Shown: positions 1 through 10,428, counted from the stretch's first letter. The stretch is DNA of 64,000 nucleotides from Diphasiastrum complanatum (GCA_029204225.1 CM055100.1:32889645-32953644); one strand, 5' to 3'. The notes: generated by a model not told the origin, from the sequence alone. Made by a program: numbers and translations.

Positions 1-99
1 AGATCTAGTGTTGTGCTTGGAATGCAAGATTCCAAGATTTCTCCCTAATTGAAGCTGCTCCTTTGAACCTGTCAAAGCGGCCTTGGAATCCCTGAACTA

Positions 100-338
100 G
101 GACAAGATATTGAGGGACTAAAGGAATGGGTTACTTTGCCGGAATGGGAAAGTGTGTGTGCCAAAAAATGATGATATTAGGGCCCGAATCCTGCAGGAAT
201 GTCATGATAGCCCATGTGCTAGGCACCTTGGCTCACAAAAAACACTTGACCTAATAAAAAGGAGAAAAGGAGCGAGACCTTTGATTGAGATTCCCCAATT
301 TACTTCCTTAGAAGTAGAGTCTTTTAAGGGGGAGGCAA
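100..338 (+). pseudogene. Ty3/gypsy integrase zinc-binding fragment
   Basis: Translation from about 152 reads through an integrase N-terminal zinc-binding region: the run ILQECHDSP is followed by a second His and the KT-DL helix typical of the HHCC domain. The same region of the complete element downstream (near 5670-5720) reads similarly but is not identical, so this belongs to another gypsy copy. After residue 40 or so the catalytic core is missing and the frame runs straight into the end of pol and a polypurine tract, so most of the integrase has been deleted. Only a relic remains; no function is expected. Confidence 0.6.
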
Positions 339-764
339 TGTTAGGTAGCCAACCCTTGGGTCCTAAAGCCCAACTTGGAAACCAAGTGTCAACTGGGCCT
401 GTTGACTTGACCAGTGACTCGTGGACCTACATGATTGCCACTTGTCGTGATCCAAGATGTGTGCCTGGCTTGGAGACTCCTACCTTGGAGGTATAGAAGG
501 GAGGAGGTCTCATTAACCATTCATTCTATCTACCTAGGAGAAGGTGGATGGTGAGCGCTTGTGCACGGGCAGGATGTGAGCTAGAGTAGGGTGACAGATG
601 AGTGATGGCTCTAGCGGTGGTATGAAACGTTGTTAGGATTGGAGGTGGGAACAGGCCAGGGCATGGAGGGTGGATCTAGATTGGATCCTACGTCGAGGTG
701 GATTGTGTGACATTCAGGTTCATAAGGTGACCGGCACCTGGCGGTTTGTGGTTTAAGGGTGTAA
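326..764 (+). mobile_element. Polypurine tract and LTR-like remnant of a truncated gypsy element
   Basis: A purine run (AAGGGGGAGGCAA, about 326-338) is followed by TGTTAGG at 339, the layout expected at the pol/3' LTR border of a plant gypsy element. The following 430 bases end near GTAACA at 764. No second LTR copy is in the window, so the right border is a guess. It lies immediately upstream of the complete chromovirus, which inserted to its right or into its end. Confidence 0.45.
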
Positions 765-781
765 CAACATACTAGATTGGA

Positions 782-786
782 GTAAC
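782..786. repeat. Target site duplication GTAAC, left copy
   Basis: GTAAC directly precedes the 5' LTR at 787, and the same five bases directly follow the 3' LTR at 7409-7413. A 5-bp duplication is the normal footprint of a gypsy integrase. Confidence 0.9.
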
Positions 787-1265
787 TGTTAGAGCCCAGT
801 TACGACTCTATCATGACCTTGGCACGGCCGGTCACCAGAGGGCCTGAGGCCAAGTATTGGCAAGGGCCGGTGACCGAGGAGGACATCTGTCCCAAGTTGG
901 GACTGGTGCATCACGAGCAGTGACCCGGTGTGGCCGCCTGACAAGTTGTCAGAGATGCGGTGTGTCTTGACCGTCGGGACCCTAACCGTCAGTGACGAGA
1001 TGCTAGCCGACAAGTAGTCGAGGTGACCAAGAGGGTCACAGGTCTTTGGCGGGGCACGGGGGTGGTACCCTATGAGTCACTCAGTATTCACAGGTCACAG
1101 GGGCTAGGCATGCCAAGTGGATTGATCACCCACAGGTGGATGCCATGTGCCAGTTGACGGGAATAGCAGGTAGAAGGACTCAAGGAGGGGGTGCCTATGG
1201 TTGAGAGGTTCATTCTACACACCGGCTTCTGGGATTCACGAGCTTGGAGAGACTGGCTTGTGACA
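787..1265 (+). repeat. 5' LTR of the chromovirus
   Basis: It starts TGTTAG and ends TGACA. It matches the 3' LTR over 479 bases without any indel; all of the roughly 15 differences found by eye are transitions. No convincing TATA box was seen. Confidence 0.95.
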
Positions 1266-1267
1266 AT

Positions 1268-1279
1268 TGGTATCAGAGC
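1268..1279 (+). promoter_or_regulatory. Primer binding site, initiator tRNA-Met
   Basis: TGGTATCAGAGC begins two bases after the 5' LTR and is complementary to the 3' end of plant initiator tRNA-Met, the usual primer for minus-strand cDNA synthesis in this class. Confidence 0.95.
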
Positions 1280-2260
1280 CTCGTTCTAGAGAGAGAAAAC
1301 GTCGTTCTAGAGAGAGAGTGTAGAAATTGTCAGATTTTGCTTGTTTTTGAAGGTTTTTTGAGGGAGAAAACGTGGGAGATAGATTGGAGAAGAAAGGTGG
1401 GCCTCCAGCGCTGCTGTTCCAGCATAGAGGGAGCCCACAAACACCCGTTTTGAAGGAGAAAAGGTGGAAAATTTTTTGAGAATGCTCCATTGCCTTCCTG
1501 TGGCCTATCTCCATCGCTGAAAAAAAGGAAAATAGATTCAGATTTGCAAGGATTTGTGGGCAATCGTTTCCTACTGTTCCAATGCTGATCTTCACATCTT
1601 TTCAGAGTTGTTTCAACGATTTCTAGCAGGGAAATTTGGGCATACTTTGTTCCTACAGCTCCAGCGCATTTTTTCAGAAGGATTTTCGCTCATAACTTTC
1701 CGGAACCTTCTCAGATCCTGATCAGATTTTGGGAGCATGTTTCTAGTATCCATAGCGATCCTATAGAGCCATCATACGCCGGTTTTGGAGCAGATTTGCC
1801 TCTATTTCACCAAAGAGTCAGTTTCCAAGCAAAAAACAGGTCAGATTTTTGGATTGGGCATAACTTCTCCGATTCATCTCCAGTTTTTGCTGTTAAGGTT
1901 TCAGATTGGGCCTAGTAGGAGTGCGACCTACTGCCAATTGACCGTTCGTAAAAAGTTTTTGCCGTTTGGAAGAAATTCGACGTCAAACAACCGGCTTTTT
2001 TCCTGTTTTTTTCCGACTTTCAAGCCGATTTGGTGCCCAAAAAAAGTTCTTTACCGACTTTTGTACCAGCGTAGGACGCAAGGGAAGTAATACCTGTCCT
2101 TGGCTTTTTGTTTTCCCCAGAGTTTTATTACTTTCCAGTTGCCTTTTGTCTCTTTCAGTTCTAAATTGTCAATAGGCTGAACATTTCCTTTTTTTTCGAC
2201 TGTGTTTCAATAAGTGCAATTTCTAGCTTGATTCCGTGTTGTCTCTGTTTTTGTTTCATA
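1280..2260 (+). other. Untranslated leader of the chromovirus
   Basis: About 980 bases lie between the primer site and the gag start. Open frames here are short and lack recognisable domains. Repeated TTCTAGAGAGAGA units occur at 1284-1320. Packaging signals would be expected here, but none can be identified by sequence alone. Confidence 0.6.
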
Positions 2261-3700
2261 ATGGAGGATGATAGAGTTGATATTCAACTCAGTCCACCCG
2301 TTGCTCTTCCATCACCACCACCCAGCCCTGTGCTTAGTCCTGCCCATAATCCGCCTACAGTGACTGCCCGTTCGCCTGCTAGTACTTCCCCTTCTGTGCA
2401 AGCTCGCATGGATAGTGTGGAAAAGACCGTCGCAGAGATGCGAGCGATGATGGTAGCTGGTGGTTATGCGTCTTCCTCGCAGTATGCTCCACCTTATCCG
2501 TCTTCTGATGTTCGTCCTATGTTACCTCCACTCTATCCAGAAGACAAAGATATTAAACCTACCCGTTTCGCTGGAAACACTCCCCAACGCAATATTGATA
2601 TTGTAGATCAGTGGTTGCATAAGTGGGAAGAGTATTTTGATTTGAAACGGTCCCCAACTGATGAGGGTTGGCGGGTCCGCAAAGCTGCTTACCATTTCAC
2701 TGATTTTGCTGACAGGTGGTGGCGCAAGTTGTTGAAGTCTAATCAGGCTCTATCCACCTGGCTTGAGTTTAAGCAAGCTTTCAGAGCTCGGTTTATTCCT
2801 CCACATTGGCTTTTGCATCGTCAGAGGCAGTACATGGTGCAGGAATACGCAGAAAGGTATCGTGAGACGCTTATCAAGATTCCAGAAGAGATTCTTGAGT
2901 GGCTGGTAGTCCACAAGTTCATATTTGGCCTTCGTGAACAGTTGAGGCCTTTAGTGCTTAATGAAGGGTGCAAGACCTTAGAAGAGGCAGTTGCTACAGC
3001 TCTCAACTTTGAAGGTAATGTGCACACCAAGACTGAATTTGGAGCGCCAAGCTGGCCTCAGAAGAAGGGTTCGCGAAAGTCTAGCCAAGCTGGTCAGAAA
3101 GGCTTTTCGCAAAAGGATCCTATCCAGATGCAGCAGACTTTGAAGCGCAAGGTGGGATCTCCTATGGCTCGTCGTACTTACGACAAGTCTCCCCTCAGTC
3201 CTGAGCAAAAGGAAAAGGCCAAGAAAGACGGATTATGCTTTTTCTGTCTTGGCAAACATCTTTTCAAAGATTGTCCTCGACGTACGGGCAAGAAGCTCCA
3301 TACTATGCAACGTCAAGATGAGGGCAAGGATGAGGAAATTTTGGATGACTTGTTGGTAAGTGATGATGAGGACACTCGTCGTGTCATGACTATTTCGGTG
3401 CGGAAGCTTGTTCCAGAGGCACCAGTTTGTTATTTGTCCACCAAGGCGCGGGAAGCTTATCAGTTTCCAGATTGTGAACTAATACGCATGAGGGGAAAAC
3501 TGGAAGGTCATGACGTGCTCGTCTTGTTTGATATCGGTTCCTCGCATAATATCATCAATTCTCGTGCGGTGAGGAAATTTCACTTGGCTACTGTTCCATC
3601 TGATTACCGGTATACTATTGAGATGCCAGATGGTAAGGGAACAGAGGTTTGGGATGAAAGAATCTCTCGGGCGTCTTTGTCTATTCAGACGTATACCTAG
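2261..3700 (+). CDS. Gag-protease ORF of the chromovirus
   Basis: The start at 2261 (ATAATGGAGG) is chosen over the in-frame ATG at 2228 because the upstream residues are a hydrophobic run unlike Gag. The order is an acidic/proline-rich N terminus, a capsid-like gag core (about residues 95-250, with the DRWWRKL and FIFGLREQL blocks), a basic linker, a zinc knuckle CFFCLGKHLFKDC (about residue 325), and an aspartic protease with LFDIGSSHN. The knuckle has three rather than the usual four residues between the second Cys and His, and the protease has DIG where DTG or DSG is expected, so both may be impaired. An in-frame TAG at 3698-3700 separates it from pol in the same frame. Confidence 0.85.
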   Translation: MEDDRVDIQLSPPVALPSPPPSPVLSPAHNPPTVTARSPASTSPSVQARMDSVEKTVAEMRAMMVAGGYASSSQYAPPYPSSDVRPMLPPLYPEDKDIKPTRFAGNTPQRNIDIVDQWLHKWEEYFDLKRSPTDEGWRVRKAAYHFTDFADRWWRKLLKSNQALSTWLEFKQAFRARFIPPHWLLHRQRQYMVQEYAERYRETLIKIPEEILEWLVVHKFIFGLREQLRPLVLNEGCKTLEEAVATALNFEGNVHTKTEFGAPSWPQKKGSRKSSQAGQKGFSQKDPIQMQQTLKRKVGSPMARRTYDKSPLSPEQKEKAKKDGLCFFCLGKHLFKDCPRRTGKKLHTMQRQDEGKDEEILDDLLVSDDEDTRRVMTISVRKLVPEAPVCYLSTKAREAYQFPDCELIRMRGKLEGHDVLVLFDIGSSHNIINSRAVRKFHLATVPSDYRYTIEMPDGKGTEVWDERISRASLSIQTYT

Positions 3701-4606
3701 AAGTTAGATTTTGAAATTACTAAACTAGCTAAGTTTGATATTGTACTTGGTAAGCGGTGGCATGCAAGTAAGCAGCCCGCTATAGATTTTAAGTCACATG
3801 TGTATAAGTTCGGGCATGAGGGTATGCCTCATGTCTTAAAGGGGAAGAGACCATCTGTTGAGGGTCCTCTTGTTACCTATATGCAAATAAAGAGAATGGA
3901 GATTCAGTATTTGTGGTTGTGTTATGTGAATGTTGATTCCAGTTTTGATTCTTATGTTGGCAATAATCAGATAAGCACACTCACTAATAAACCACAAGAA
4001 GCATCCCCTAGTGCACATGCATTTGCATTACAACCTACATGTGACCCAGCAAGTGAGTTGGAGAAGTCCATCCGCACGCAGTTTAAACACGTGCTAATTA
4101 GTAATATGCCAAAGGGATTGCCGCCTGGTCGGAACGTTGATCATCGTACTGAGCTCGTTCCAGGGACATGTCCGGTATGTGGGCCTCCTTATGGGATGAG
4201 CCTAAAAGAGGAAGAGGAAGTCAGAAAGATGTTGGAGGAGTATCTCAAGCTGGGGTACATCCGTCCGAGTTATTCACCTTTCGCCTCTCCTATTTTACTT
4301 GTTAAGAAAAAGGATGGTAGTTTCCGGATGTGTGTAGATTACAGGGGATTGAATAAGATCACTGTAAAGCACAAGTACTCAATGCCCAGGATTGATGATC
4401 TACTGGATGCATTGCAAGGTGCAACCATTTTCAGTAAGATAGATTTCAAAAGTGGATACCATCAAATACGGATTTGAGATGAAGACGTCTAGAAGACAGC
4501 CTTCCGAACCCGTTTCAGTCATTATGAATGTTTGGTTATGCCATTTGGGTTAACCAATGCCCCATCCACGTTCATGATGCTCATGAACGATGTCTTGTGA
4601 GACTAT
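3701..4606 (+). pseudogene. Pol part 1: linker and reverse transcriptase fingers
   Basis: This continues in the gag frame after the TAG at 3698. From about 4140 it carries the RT N-terminal blocks of gypsy elements: the [18 protein letters not shown] helix, then [20 protein letters not shown] and [14 protein letters not shown] at 4475-4477, TAG at 4490-4492 and a TGA near 4600 interrupt it. Each falls where conserved alignment implies Arg or Trp, so each is explained by one C-to-T or G-to-A change. It cannot make active RT. Confidence 0.85.
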
Positions 4607-5860
4607 ATGGGCAAGTTTGTCGTCAATTTTAATGACGATATATTGGTTTTTAGTAAAGCGGTTGAGGAGCATGAGATTCATCTCAAGACCGTTTTGGGCA
4701 AGTTACAAGCTTCTGTCTTGTATGCCAATGCTCAGAAGACAGAGTTGTGTAAGACTCGTGTCGAGTATTTTGGTCACGTAGTGACAGCTGAGGGTATTTC
4801 GGTTGACCCAGCCAAGGTGGATGTGGTTAAGAAGTGGCCGAGGCTTGCCGATATACGCCAATTACAGTCTTTCTTAGGCTTTTGTAAGTTCTACCGGCGG
4901 TTTGTTAGGAATTATTCCTGGATAGCTGCTCCTTTAACGGACCAGTTAAATAAAAACAACATTGTGGTTCGATGGGATGTTGAAGCTCAACAATGTTTTG
5001 AGAACTTGAAGGAGTCTGTGGCCACGGCTCCAGTTCTCAAAATTGTGGATACCCAGAAACCTTTTGACCTAGAGACGGATGCAAGTGGCATTGCCGTAGG
5101 TTTAGTGTTGAGCCAAGAGGGTAGACCAGTAGCCTTTGAGAGTAAGAAGTTGACACCAGCTCAACAAAGATATCCTACACACGAGCAAGAGCTGTATGCG
5201 ATTATACATGCGCTCAAGGTGTGGAGACATTATTTATATGGCGCCGAGTTTTATGTGTACACAGATCATCATACTTTAAGGTATTTTTGCACTCAGCCAG
5301 ATTTGAAGGGCCGCCAAGCTTGGTGGGCCGAGCTGATGCAAGAATTTCATTGGGAAATTCGCTTCCGAAGAGGGAAGGAAAATGTGGTCGCTGATGCACT
5401 ATCTCGTATGGTGCATCAGATGAGCTTTACTGTGGTTGACAGTGGTCTCATGGAGGAGATTAAGAAGGCTCAAGAAAAGGACCCGCATTGTCAGCGTGTG
5501 TGGCCTAATGCGCGCAAGGTAGTCGACCAAACGGAAGAGCCAGTCGAGGCTGTCGCTTCCGTAGAGGCACACACCACCACATATTTAACATACACCGTGA
5601 AGGATGGTATGTTATTGAAAATTGGAAGAGTTTTCGTGCTAGACGGGAAGGATTTTCGTCGTAAGGTACTTCATGAATGCCATGATAGTCCCTACGTAGG
5701 GCACCCTGGTATTGATAAGACCAGTGAGCTTTTGAGAAGGCATTATTTATGGCCACGATTGCAGGGGGATGTAAGAGAGTACGTCCAGCGTTGCACGGCT
5801 TGTCAGGTGAACAAGGCCGCAAGAGCAAGTCCTCCGGGAGGGCTTGCTACATCCACTTGA
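4607..5860 (+). pseudogene. Pol part 2: RT palm, RNase H and integrase zinc domain
   Basis: This is a 417-residue open stretch. The RT catalytic block reads FNDDILVF (4628-4651), keeping both Asp residues but with Asn in place of the usual Ile/Leu. The RT connection has LGFCKFYRRF. RNase H has TDASG, the ELYAIIHALKVWRHYL helix, TDHHTL and VADALSR. The integrase HHCC domain follows, with HECHDSPYVGH and CTACQ. The stretch ends when a one-base shift near 5845 moves the frame into a TGA. It begins artificially after the nonsense codon near 4600. Confidence 0.88.
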
Positions 5861-6908
5861 GATACCTACAGGAAGGTAGGAAAGCATCTCTATGGATTTT
5901 ATTGTTGGGCTACCCAAGACCCAGAATGGATTCAATTCCGTTATGGTATTTCATCGCAATGACCAAGAAGGCCACAGCTCCGCAAGTAGCTGAGTTGCTT
6001 ATTCAGAATATTGTCAGGTTACATGGTCTTCCGAAGTCCATAGTTTCTGACAGGGATCCCAAGTTTACGGGAAATTTATGGATTGAGGTGTTCGCCAAGC
6101 TGGGAACACAGTTGCGGATGAGTAGCTCTGAGCATCCTCAGACGGATGGTCAAACAAAGAGCGAGTGAATCAGATCTTGGAAGATATGCTTAGGGCATAC
6201 GTGAGTAGAACGCAAACAGACTGGGTAAAGCATTTACCGCTATTGGAGTTCGCGTACAATGATAAGAGACATGCGTCCACTGGATTGAGTCCATTTGAGC
6301 TCAATTATGGTTTCGGGCCGCTGAGTCCTGCAATCATAGGGATTCCGCATAGGGTACCTAGTGCTGTAGAGTTTTTGGCTCAGATGCAGTAGAAGCTAGA
6401 GTTGGCACGAGATAACTTGTCCAAAGCTGTAGCTACTAGAGCAGAGAGTTATGCTCGTGAGAACCGTACCTATCGGGAATTTGAGAATGGAGATTGGGTG
6501 TATTTACTAGTCCCTTCGAAGTCGAAGGTGCTACGTACAGGAAAGTGCGCCAAGTTATCTCCTAGGTATTGTGGACCATGGTTGATTATTAAGAAGGTGA
6601 GCCAAGTAGCTTATAAGCTACAACTACCTGTAGGATGCAAGGTGCATCCAGTATTCCATGTTAGCAAACTGAAGAGATGTTTACACGATGGCGATAGCCT
6701 GGTGGAAGGTCTAGTGTCTCTTGAGGAGAAAGACACCACAGGTTATGGGCCAGACAGAATCCTAGATCGAAGGGAGCGACGATTGCAAAATCGTCTCCTT
6801 CAAGAGTATCTAGTAACCTGGAAAGGGCATCCATTGTCAGATGCTACCTGGGAGACGCGACAGGCGTTGCAGAAGTCTTACCCAAAGTTTGTCATCGAGG
6901 ACCGATGA
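5861..6908 (+). pseudogene. Pol part 3: integrase core and chromodomain
   Basis: Three overlapping frames together cover the integrase core: MDFIVGLPKTQNGF near 5890, VSDRDPKFTGNLW near 6040 and HPQTDGQT near 6130. They are separated by frameshifts near 5945 and 6150 and a TAG at 6390-6392. From 6402 to 6908 lie the integrase C-terminal domain (GPWLIIKKVSQVAYKLQLP, HPVFHVSKLK) and a chromodomain (EYLVTWKGHP followed by TWE). In chromoviruses the chromodomain steers integration toward marked chromatin. ORF1-style overlaps are not real genes here; they are one broken pol. Confidence 0.88.
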
Positions 6909-6914
6909 CTTGCC

Positions 6915-6929
6915 AGAGGAGGGAAGGAT
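6915..6929 (+). promoter_or_regulatory. Polypurine tract of the chromovirus
   Basis: The purine run AGAGGAGGGAAGGAT abuts the 3' LTR at 6930. It is the plus-strand primer in retrotransposon replication. Confidence 0.85.
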
Positions 6930-7408
6930 TGTTAGAGTCCAGCTACGACTCTATCATGACCTTGGCACGGCCGGTCACCAGAGGGCCTGAGGCCAAGTAT
7001 TGGCAAGGGCCGGTGACCGAGGAGGACATCTGTCCCAAGTTGGGACCGGTGCGTCACGAGCAGTGACCCGGTGTGGCCGCCTGACAAGTTGTTAGAGATG
7101 CGGTGTGTCTTGACCGTCGGGACCCTAGCCGTCAGTGACGAGATGCTAGCCGGCAAGTAGTCGGGGTGACCAAGAGGGTCACAAGTCTTTGGCGGGGCAC
7201 AGGGGTGGTACCCTATGAGTCACTCAATATTCACAGGTCACAGGGGCTAGGCATGCCAAGTGGACTGATCACCCACAGGTGGATGCCATGTGCCAGTTGA
7301 CGGGAATAGCAAGTAGAAGGACTCAAGGAGGGGGTGCCTATGGTTGGGAGGTTCATTCTACACACCGGCTTCTAGGATTCACGAGCTTGGAGAGACTGGC
7401 TTGTGACA
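6930..7408 (+). repeat. 3' LTR of the chromovirus
   Basis: This has the same length and termini as the 5' LTR (TGTTAG to TGACA). It is followed at once by the duplication GTAAC (7409-7413). Confidence 0.95.
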
Positions 7409-7413
7409 GTAAC

Positions 7414-7911
7414 AATAGATGTCTCGAAATATAAACCGGACAGCCAAAGTAGGTTGTAAAGACCACATTTGTGATGAAGCAGCAGTGGTAAGTTAGAACT
7501 GCATAACGATCCATACTAGGCCTAGATCATTCATAAGGGGATAAATTTGAATAGAGTTTTCATGTCAAAGATGCTGGAATATCATTATAACGATCATCTT
7601 TCACACCCCAAATTATATTAGTTATTATTTGACTACTATTTAATCCTGGCAATCAATAAAGATTTTCCTTATGTTTGATAGTGTAGAATTGCTACAACAT
7701 TTTCTCTATGTTATCAGATGAATGCATTGACTATAAAATGATATGCCATCTATGAATGTACTTTACATACAATTAGTTTTAACTAGCTCCTATATTGGGT
7801 GTTAGAAATCAAATGTATGGTACTATTTCATACTTAGTGTAGTCAAAGGACTGACTAGATATATGGACGAATGTATTGTTCATCTCATTAACAAATTTCA
7901 GGTGGTCAAAG
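7414..7911. other. No gene seen
   Basis: AT-rich sequence without a recognisable ORF, repeat or LTR signature; probably unique intron sequence of LNP flanking the chromovirus. Confidence 0.5.
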
Positions 7912-8430
7912 TGTTAGAGACCTAAACATGACAATAGGTCAAACACTAATTGATCCACCCAACCTTGCCTACACCCTAATATGGAGTAAGCCCCTCCTAG
8001 CCCAGTGTGAGAACTGGTAGCATGCATACTGCCAAGTGTTGGCCACGTGGCACTGACGTGGCCGACTGCACGTCGGGACCCAACGTGGGGCCCTATCCTG
8101 CTGACAGGTTCCCTAGGCTGTGTTAGGGCCGCCATGGCTATGGTCTGTGCCGAGGCACACTACTCACACAGTCTTGCCCTGTTGGACGTGTACATTGGAC
8201 GCGACTCTAATTGTGGTATCTGACCTCCTGTGTTCTCTAGGGTTCGGTACTAGTTACGGCCTCGTAACACTTCCTCCCCCTTAAGAAACGTCTTGGTCCT
8301 CTAAGACAAAGTCTGGGAAAAACTTGTGAAGGACGCTGCCCTTTTCCCAAGTGGCATTCTCAACAGGCTGATCGTTCCACTTGATTAGATATTCTAGTTT
8401 GAGAATATAGCAAGGACTTGTAATAATGGT
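7912..8430 (-). mobile_element. Gypsy chromovirus 3' end: LTR, polypurine tract, chromodomain
   Basis: On the minus strand, 8430-8290 encodes a chromodomain (LEYLIKWNDQPVENATWE, then FPDFVLED). A purine tract follows (complement of 8270-8285, CTTAAGGGGGAGGAAG), then an LTR beginning TGTTACGAGG at 8269. The LTR appears to run to 7912, where the plus strand shows TGTTAGAG, giving about 358 bp. The rest of the element is missing to the right of 8430, so this is a truncated fragment from a family different from the complete chromovirus. Confidence 0.75.
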
Positions 8431-8763
8431 TGTAAGGCCCAAATTAGCCAAATAAGGCCCCAAACTTATGGTAGAGACACAAATGATCATTATAAATAGC
8501 TGAGGTCGTGCTAAATTTGGCGCTATTGTTCATTTTGATAATTTTGAGTCTTAAGAGATCTTGGAGCTTCTCTTTGAGAGCTTTCTTCATGGAAAAGGTG
8601 GTTCATGTGCCTACAATCACATGGGAGCTTTGATCATGCTCTAGCAACAGGTCCCTATCCTTTGAATGTTCTTCATTCATGAATAAAGAATCCTTACTTT
8701 GCCTATTTTGGTGAAGGTTTGCTATCTTTGTTTAGTATTTTGATTTTTGACTAGTTTTTTTAT
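8431..8763. other. No gene seen
   Basis: Unassigned AT-rich sequence between two transposon relics, with no ORF or repeat recognised. Confidence 0.4.
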
Positions 8764-9646
8764 TGTTGGAAATAATAAATGATAATGTTAGTTTCCCATA
8801 AGTTACTTTGACCTAAAAGGTCGAGACTTGTGTAACCATGGGTTAGGTTTATTATTTAGACCATGTTAACTTAGTTTTAGCTAAGTTGGACCCAATTTTG
8901 GTCTAGTAATAACTCGTGGGTCCAAGTAAAGTCTAATTATGTTAAGGGCTATCTTGACTTTTGGGGGTGCCCTATAATTAGTAGTGGATGAACTTAGGGT
9001 TTGGAAGAGTGTAGGCCCTTGGAAGGCCTATTTATATGTACTCAGTATTCATTTGTAATTCATTCCCTTTCTAGCATTGCTACTACTTTCTCTGTCCTTG
9101 AGGGCGCCTAACCCTCTCCCTCTTCTTCTTGTATATGGATCCATGGATCTTCTATGCTTGATTTAGGACGCCCTACCAAAAGAGATCGTCTTCACTAATA
9201 GATCACAAAAATTCAGCACCTTTGCTAATTTTTTGGAGTGAAGATCCGTTCAATTTTTACTCTTTTCTGTTTTGCAGGAGGGCGCCACACATCAAAGGAG
9301 AGAATAGGATTTTGGGCGCCCAAAAATCAGTTGGTTGTTTGCTGATTTTTTAGGTTGTAGGAAGGCGCCATTAATTATCTTCCTCAGGGCAGCTTTTAGG
9401 TCGCCCACATCCGTGTAGATTTATCCTACCTTCGTTGGTCCGCTGCTGCCCTTTTTTTCAGATTTGCTCCTTTGCAGGAGGGTGCCCATCTACAAACAAT
9501 TTTTATCTTCTGATTTGGCACCCTTGCTGATTTTACAAAGTTTCCCATAGGTTACTTTGACCCAAAAGTTCAAGACTTGTGTAACCATGGGTTAGGTTCA
9601 TTATTTAGACCATGCTAAGTTAGTTTTAGCTAAGTTGGACCCAATT
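8764..9646 (+). mobile_element. Short LTR-type element remnant with direct repeat ends
   Basis: About 108 bases at 8790-8897 are repeated at about 9539-9646 with a few differences; both copies contain GTGTAACCATGGGTTAGG. The left copy continues into an LTR-like stretch with a TATTTATATG box near 9028. The right copy stops abruptly, so the 3' LTR would be truncated. The middle has no coding potential but many GGCGCC-containing units (9100-9530). A small non-autonomous LTR element is the best reading; other explanations of the direct repeat remain possible. Confidence 0.4.
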
Positions 9647-10066
9647 TTGTGACAAATTCCAAGGCCTAGCTATGGAGTATCATAACAGCATAGTAAGCAC
9701 ACTATGAAAGCTTCATAAAACCAGCTATGGAGTAGAACACAAAAGCAAGAGAGAGAGGACTTCAAAGCTCACACCACATGAATGAATATTCAAAGTGTAG
9801 TAGGGCGTGGAAACCCCTCCAAAGTTTGGGCTACATATAGCATGTTATGTATAGAGGTGGTGTCTTCCTAATTCTAGCTCTAGAACCCACATGGGTCCTT
9901 AACCTACTTGATTTACTTGCCTAATTAGCACAAGTGGGGTGTACTATGTACATAAATGTTTTACCCCCATGTCTTATGCACAACTTACAAGTTACAAGTA
10001 TACAAGCCTTAAGGGGCAAAATAGCCATTTATTTCAACATTTTGGGTATGTCAAGGACATCAATAA

Positions 10067-10069
<3 letters not shown>
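9647..10069. other. Unassigned repeat-like stretch before (CT)n
   Basis: No ORF of note. The right end GACATCAATAAAG directly precedes a (CT)n run, resembling the ends of the LINE copies further right, but the hairpin layout of those copies is absent. Confidence 0.35.

Positions 10070-10097
<28 letters not shown>
10070..10097. repeat. (CT)n microsatellite
   Basis: About 14 CT units in a pure run. Confidence 0.95.
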
Positions 10098-10103
<6 letters not shown>

Positions 10104-10146
10104 TAAAAACATTCGTGGACCGCGGGCTGCCTGCTCACGGCCCTTG

Positions 10147-10251
10147 TAAAAAAAATTGCAATTTTTTTTGCATTCCGGGCCTGTGATCCAGGACCCGGAA
10201 CGCTCGCGGGCGATCCGGATGGCCGTTGCAGCGGATCGCGATCTGCTGCAA
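10147..10251. repeat. Three consecutive palindromes
   Basis: An A-run/TTGCAA/T-run palindrome at 10147-10170, a GC-rich near-perfect palindrome with TTCCGGG/CCCGGAA arms at 10173-10200, and one with TTGCAGC/GCTGCAA arms around GATCGCGATC at 10226-10251. They sit between the (CT)n run and LNP exon 2. No ORF is involved. Confidence 0.7.
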
Positions 10252-10428
10252 CATTGATCAATATTAAACAGATTTGATAAACACAGATAGAGTATGGCAT
10301 CTACAAATAACCACACATGACATAAATGTATATAAAAGACTACGAATTAAGTCTAAAATTGTCAATCATGTTGTGAAAATATGCACATAATATTACAGGA
10401 AAATGAATTACAAGGTAAAGGAACTCAC

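Larger units (their letters stand above)
787..7408 (+). mobile_element. Full-length Ty3/gypsy chromovirus with TSD, coding region broken
   Basis: The 6,622-bp element has matching 479-bp LTRs (787-1265 and 6930-7408), a tRNA-Met primer site, gag-protease, reverse transcriptase, RNase H, integrase and a C-terminal chromodomain in the standard gypsy order, a polypurine tract, and the duplication GTAAC on both sides. The chromodomain places it among the chromoviruses; the clade within them was not resolved. Several stops and frameshifts make it non-autonomous now. The LTRs differ at about 15 of 479 positions, so it is fairly old but the best preserved element here. It lies left of LNP exon 2, probably within a further LNP intron. 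Confidence 0.95.

Noticed and set aside
1236-1595. ORFs on both strands in the chromovirus leader
   Set aside because: They overlap the LTR end and primer site and show no domain; retrotransposon leaders often contain such frames.
3698-3700. Amber codon between protease and RT as a functional readthrough signal
   Set aside because: Possible, but other nonsense codons of the same mutational type in this copy make simple decay the more likely explanation.
9960-10097. GTCTTAT near 9968 and ATAAAG plus (CT)n as a fifth LINE 3' end
   Set aside because: The distance between GTCTTAT and the A-rich signal is about 90 bases and the 5-bp/4-nt hairpin is missing, so the layout does not fit.
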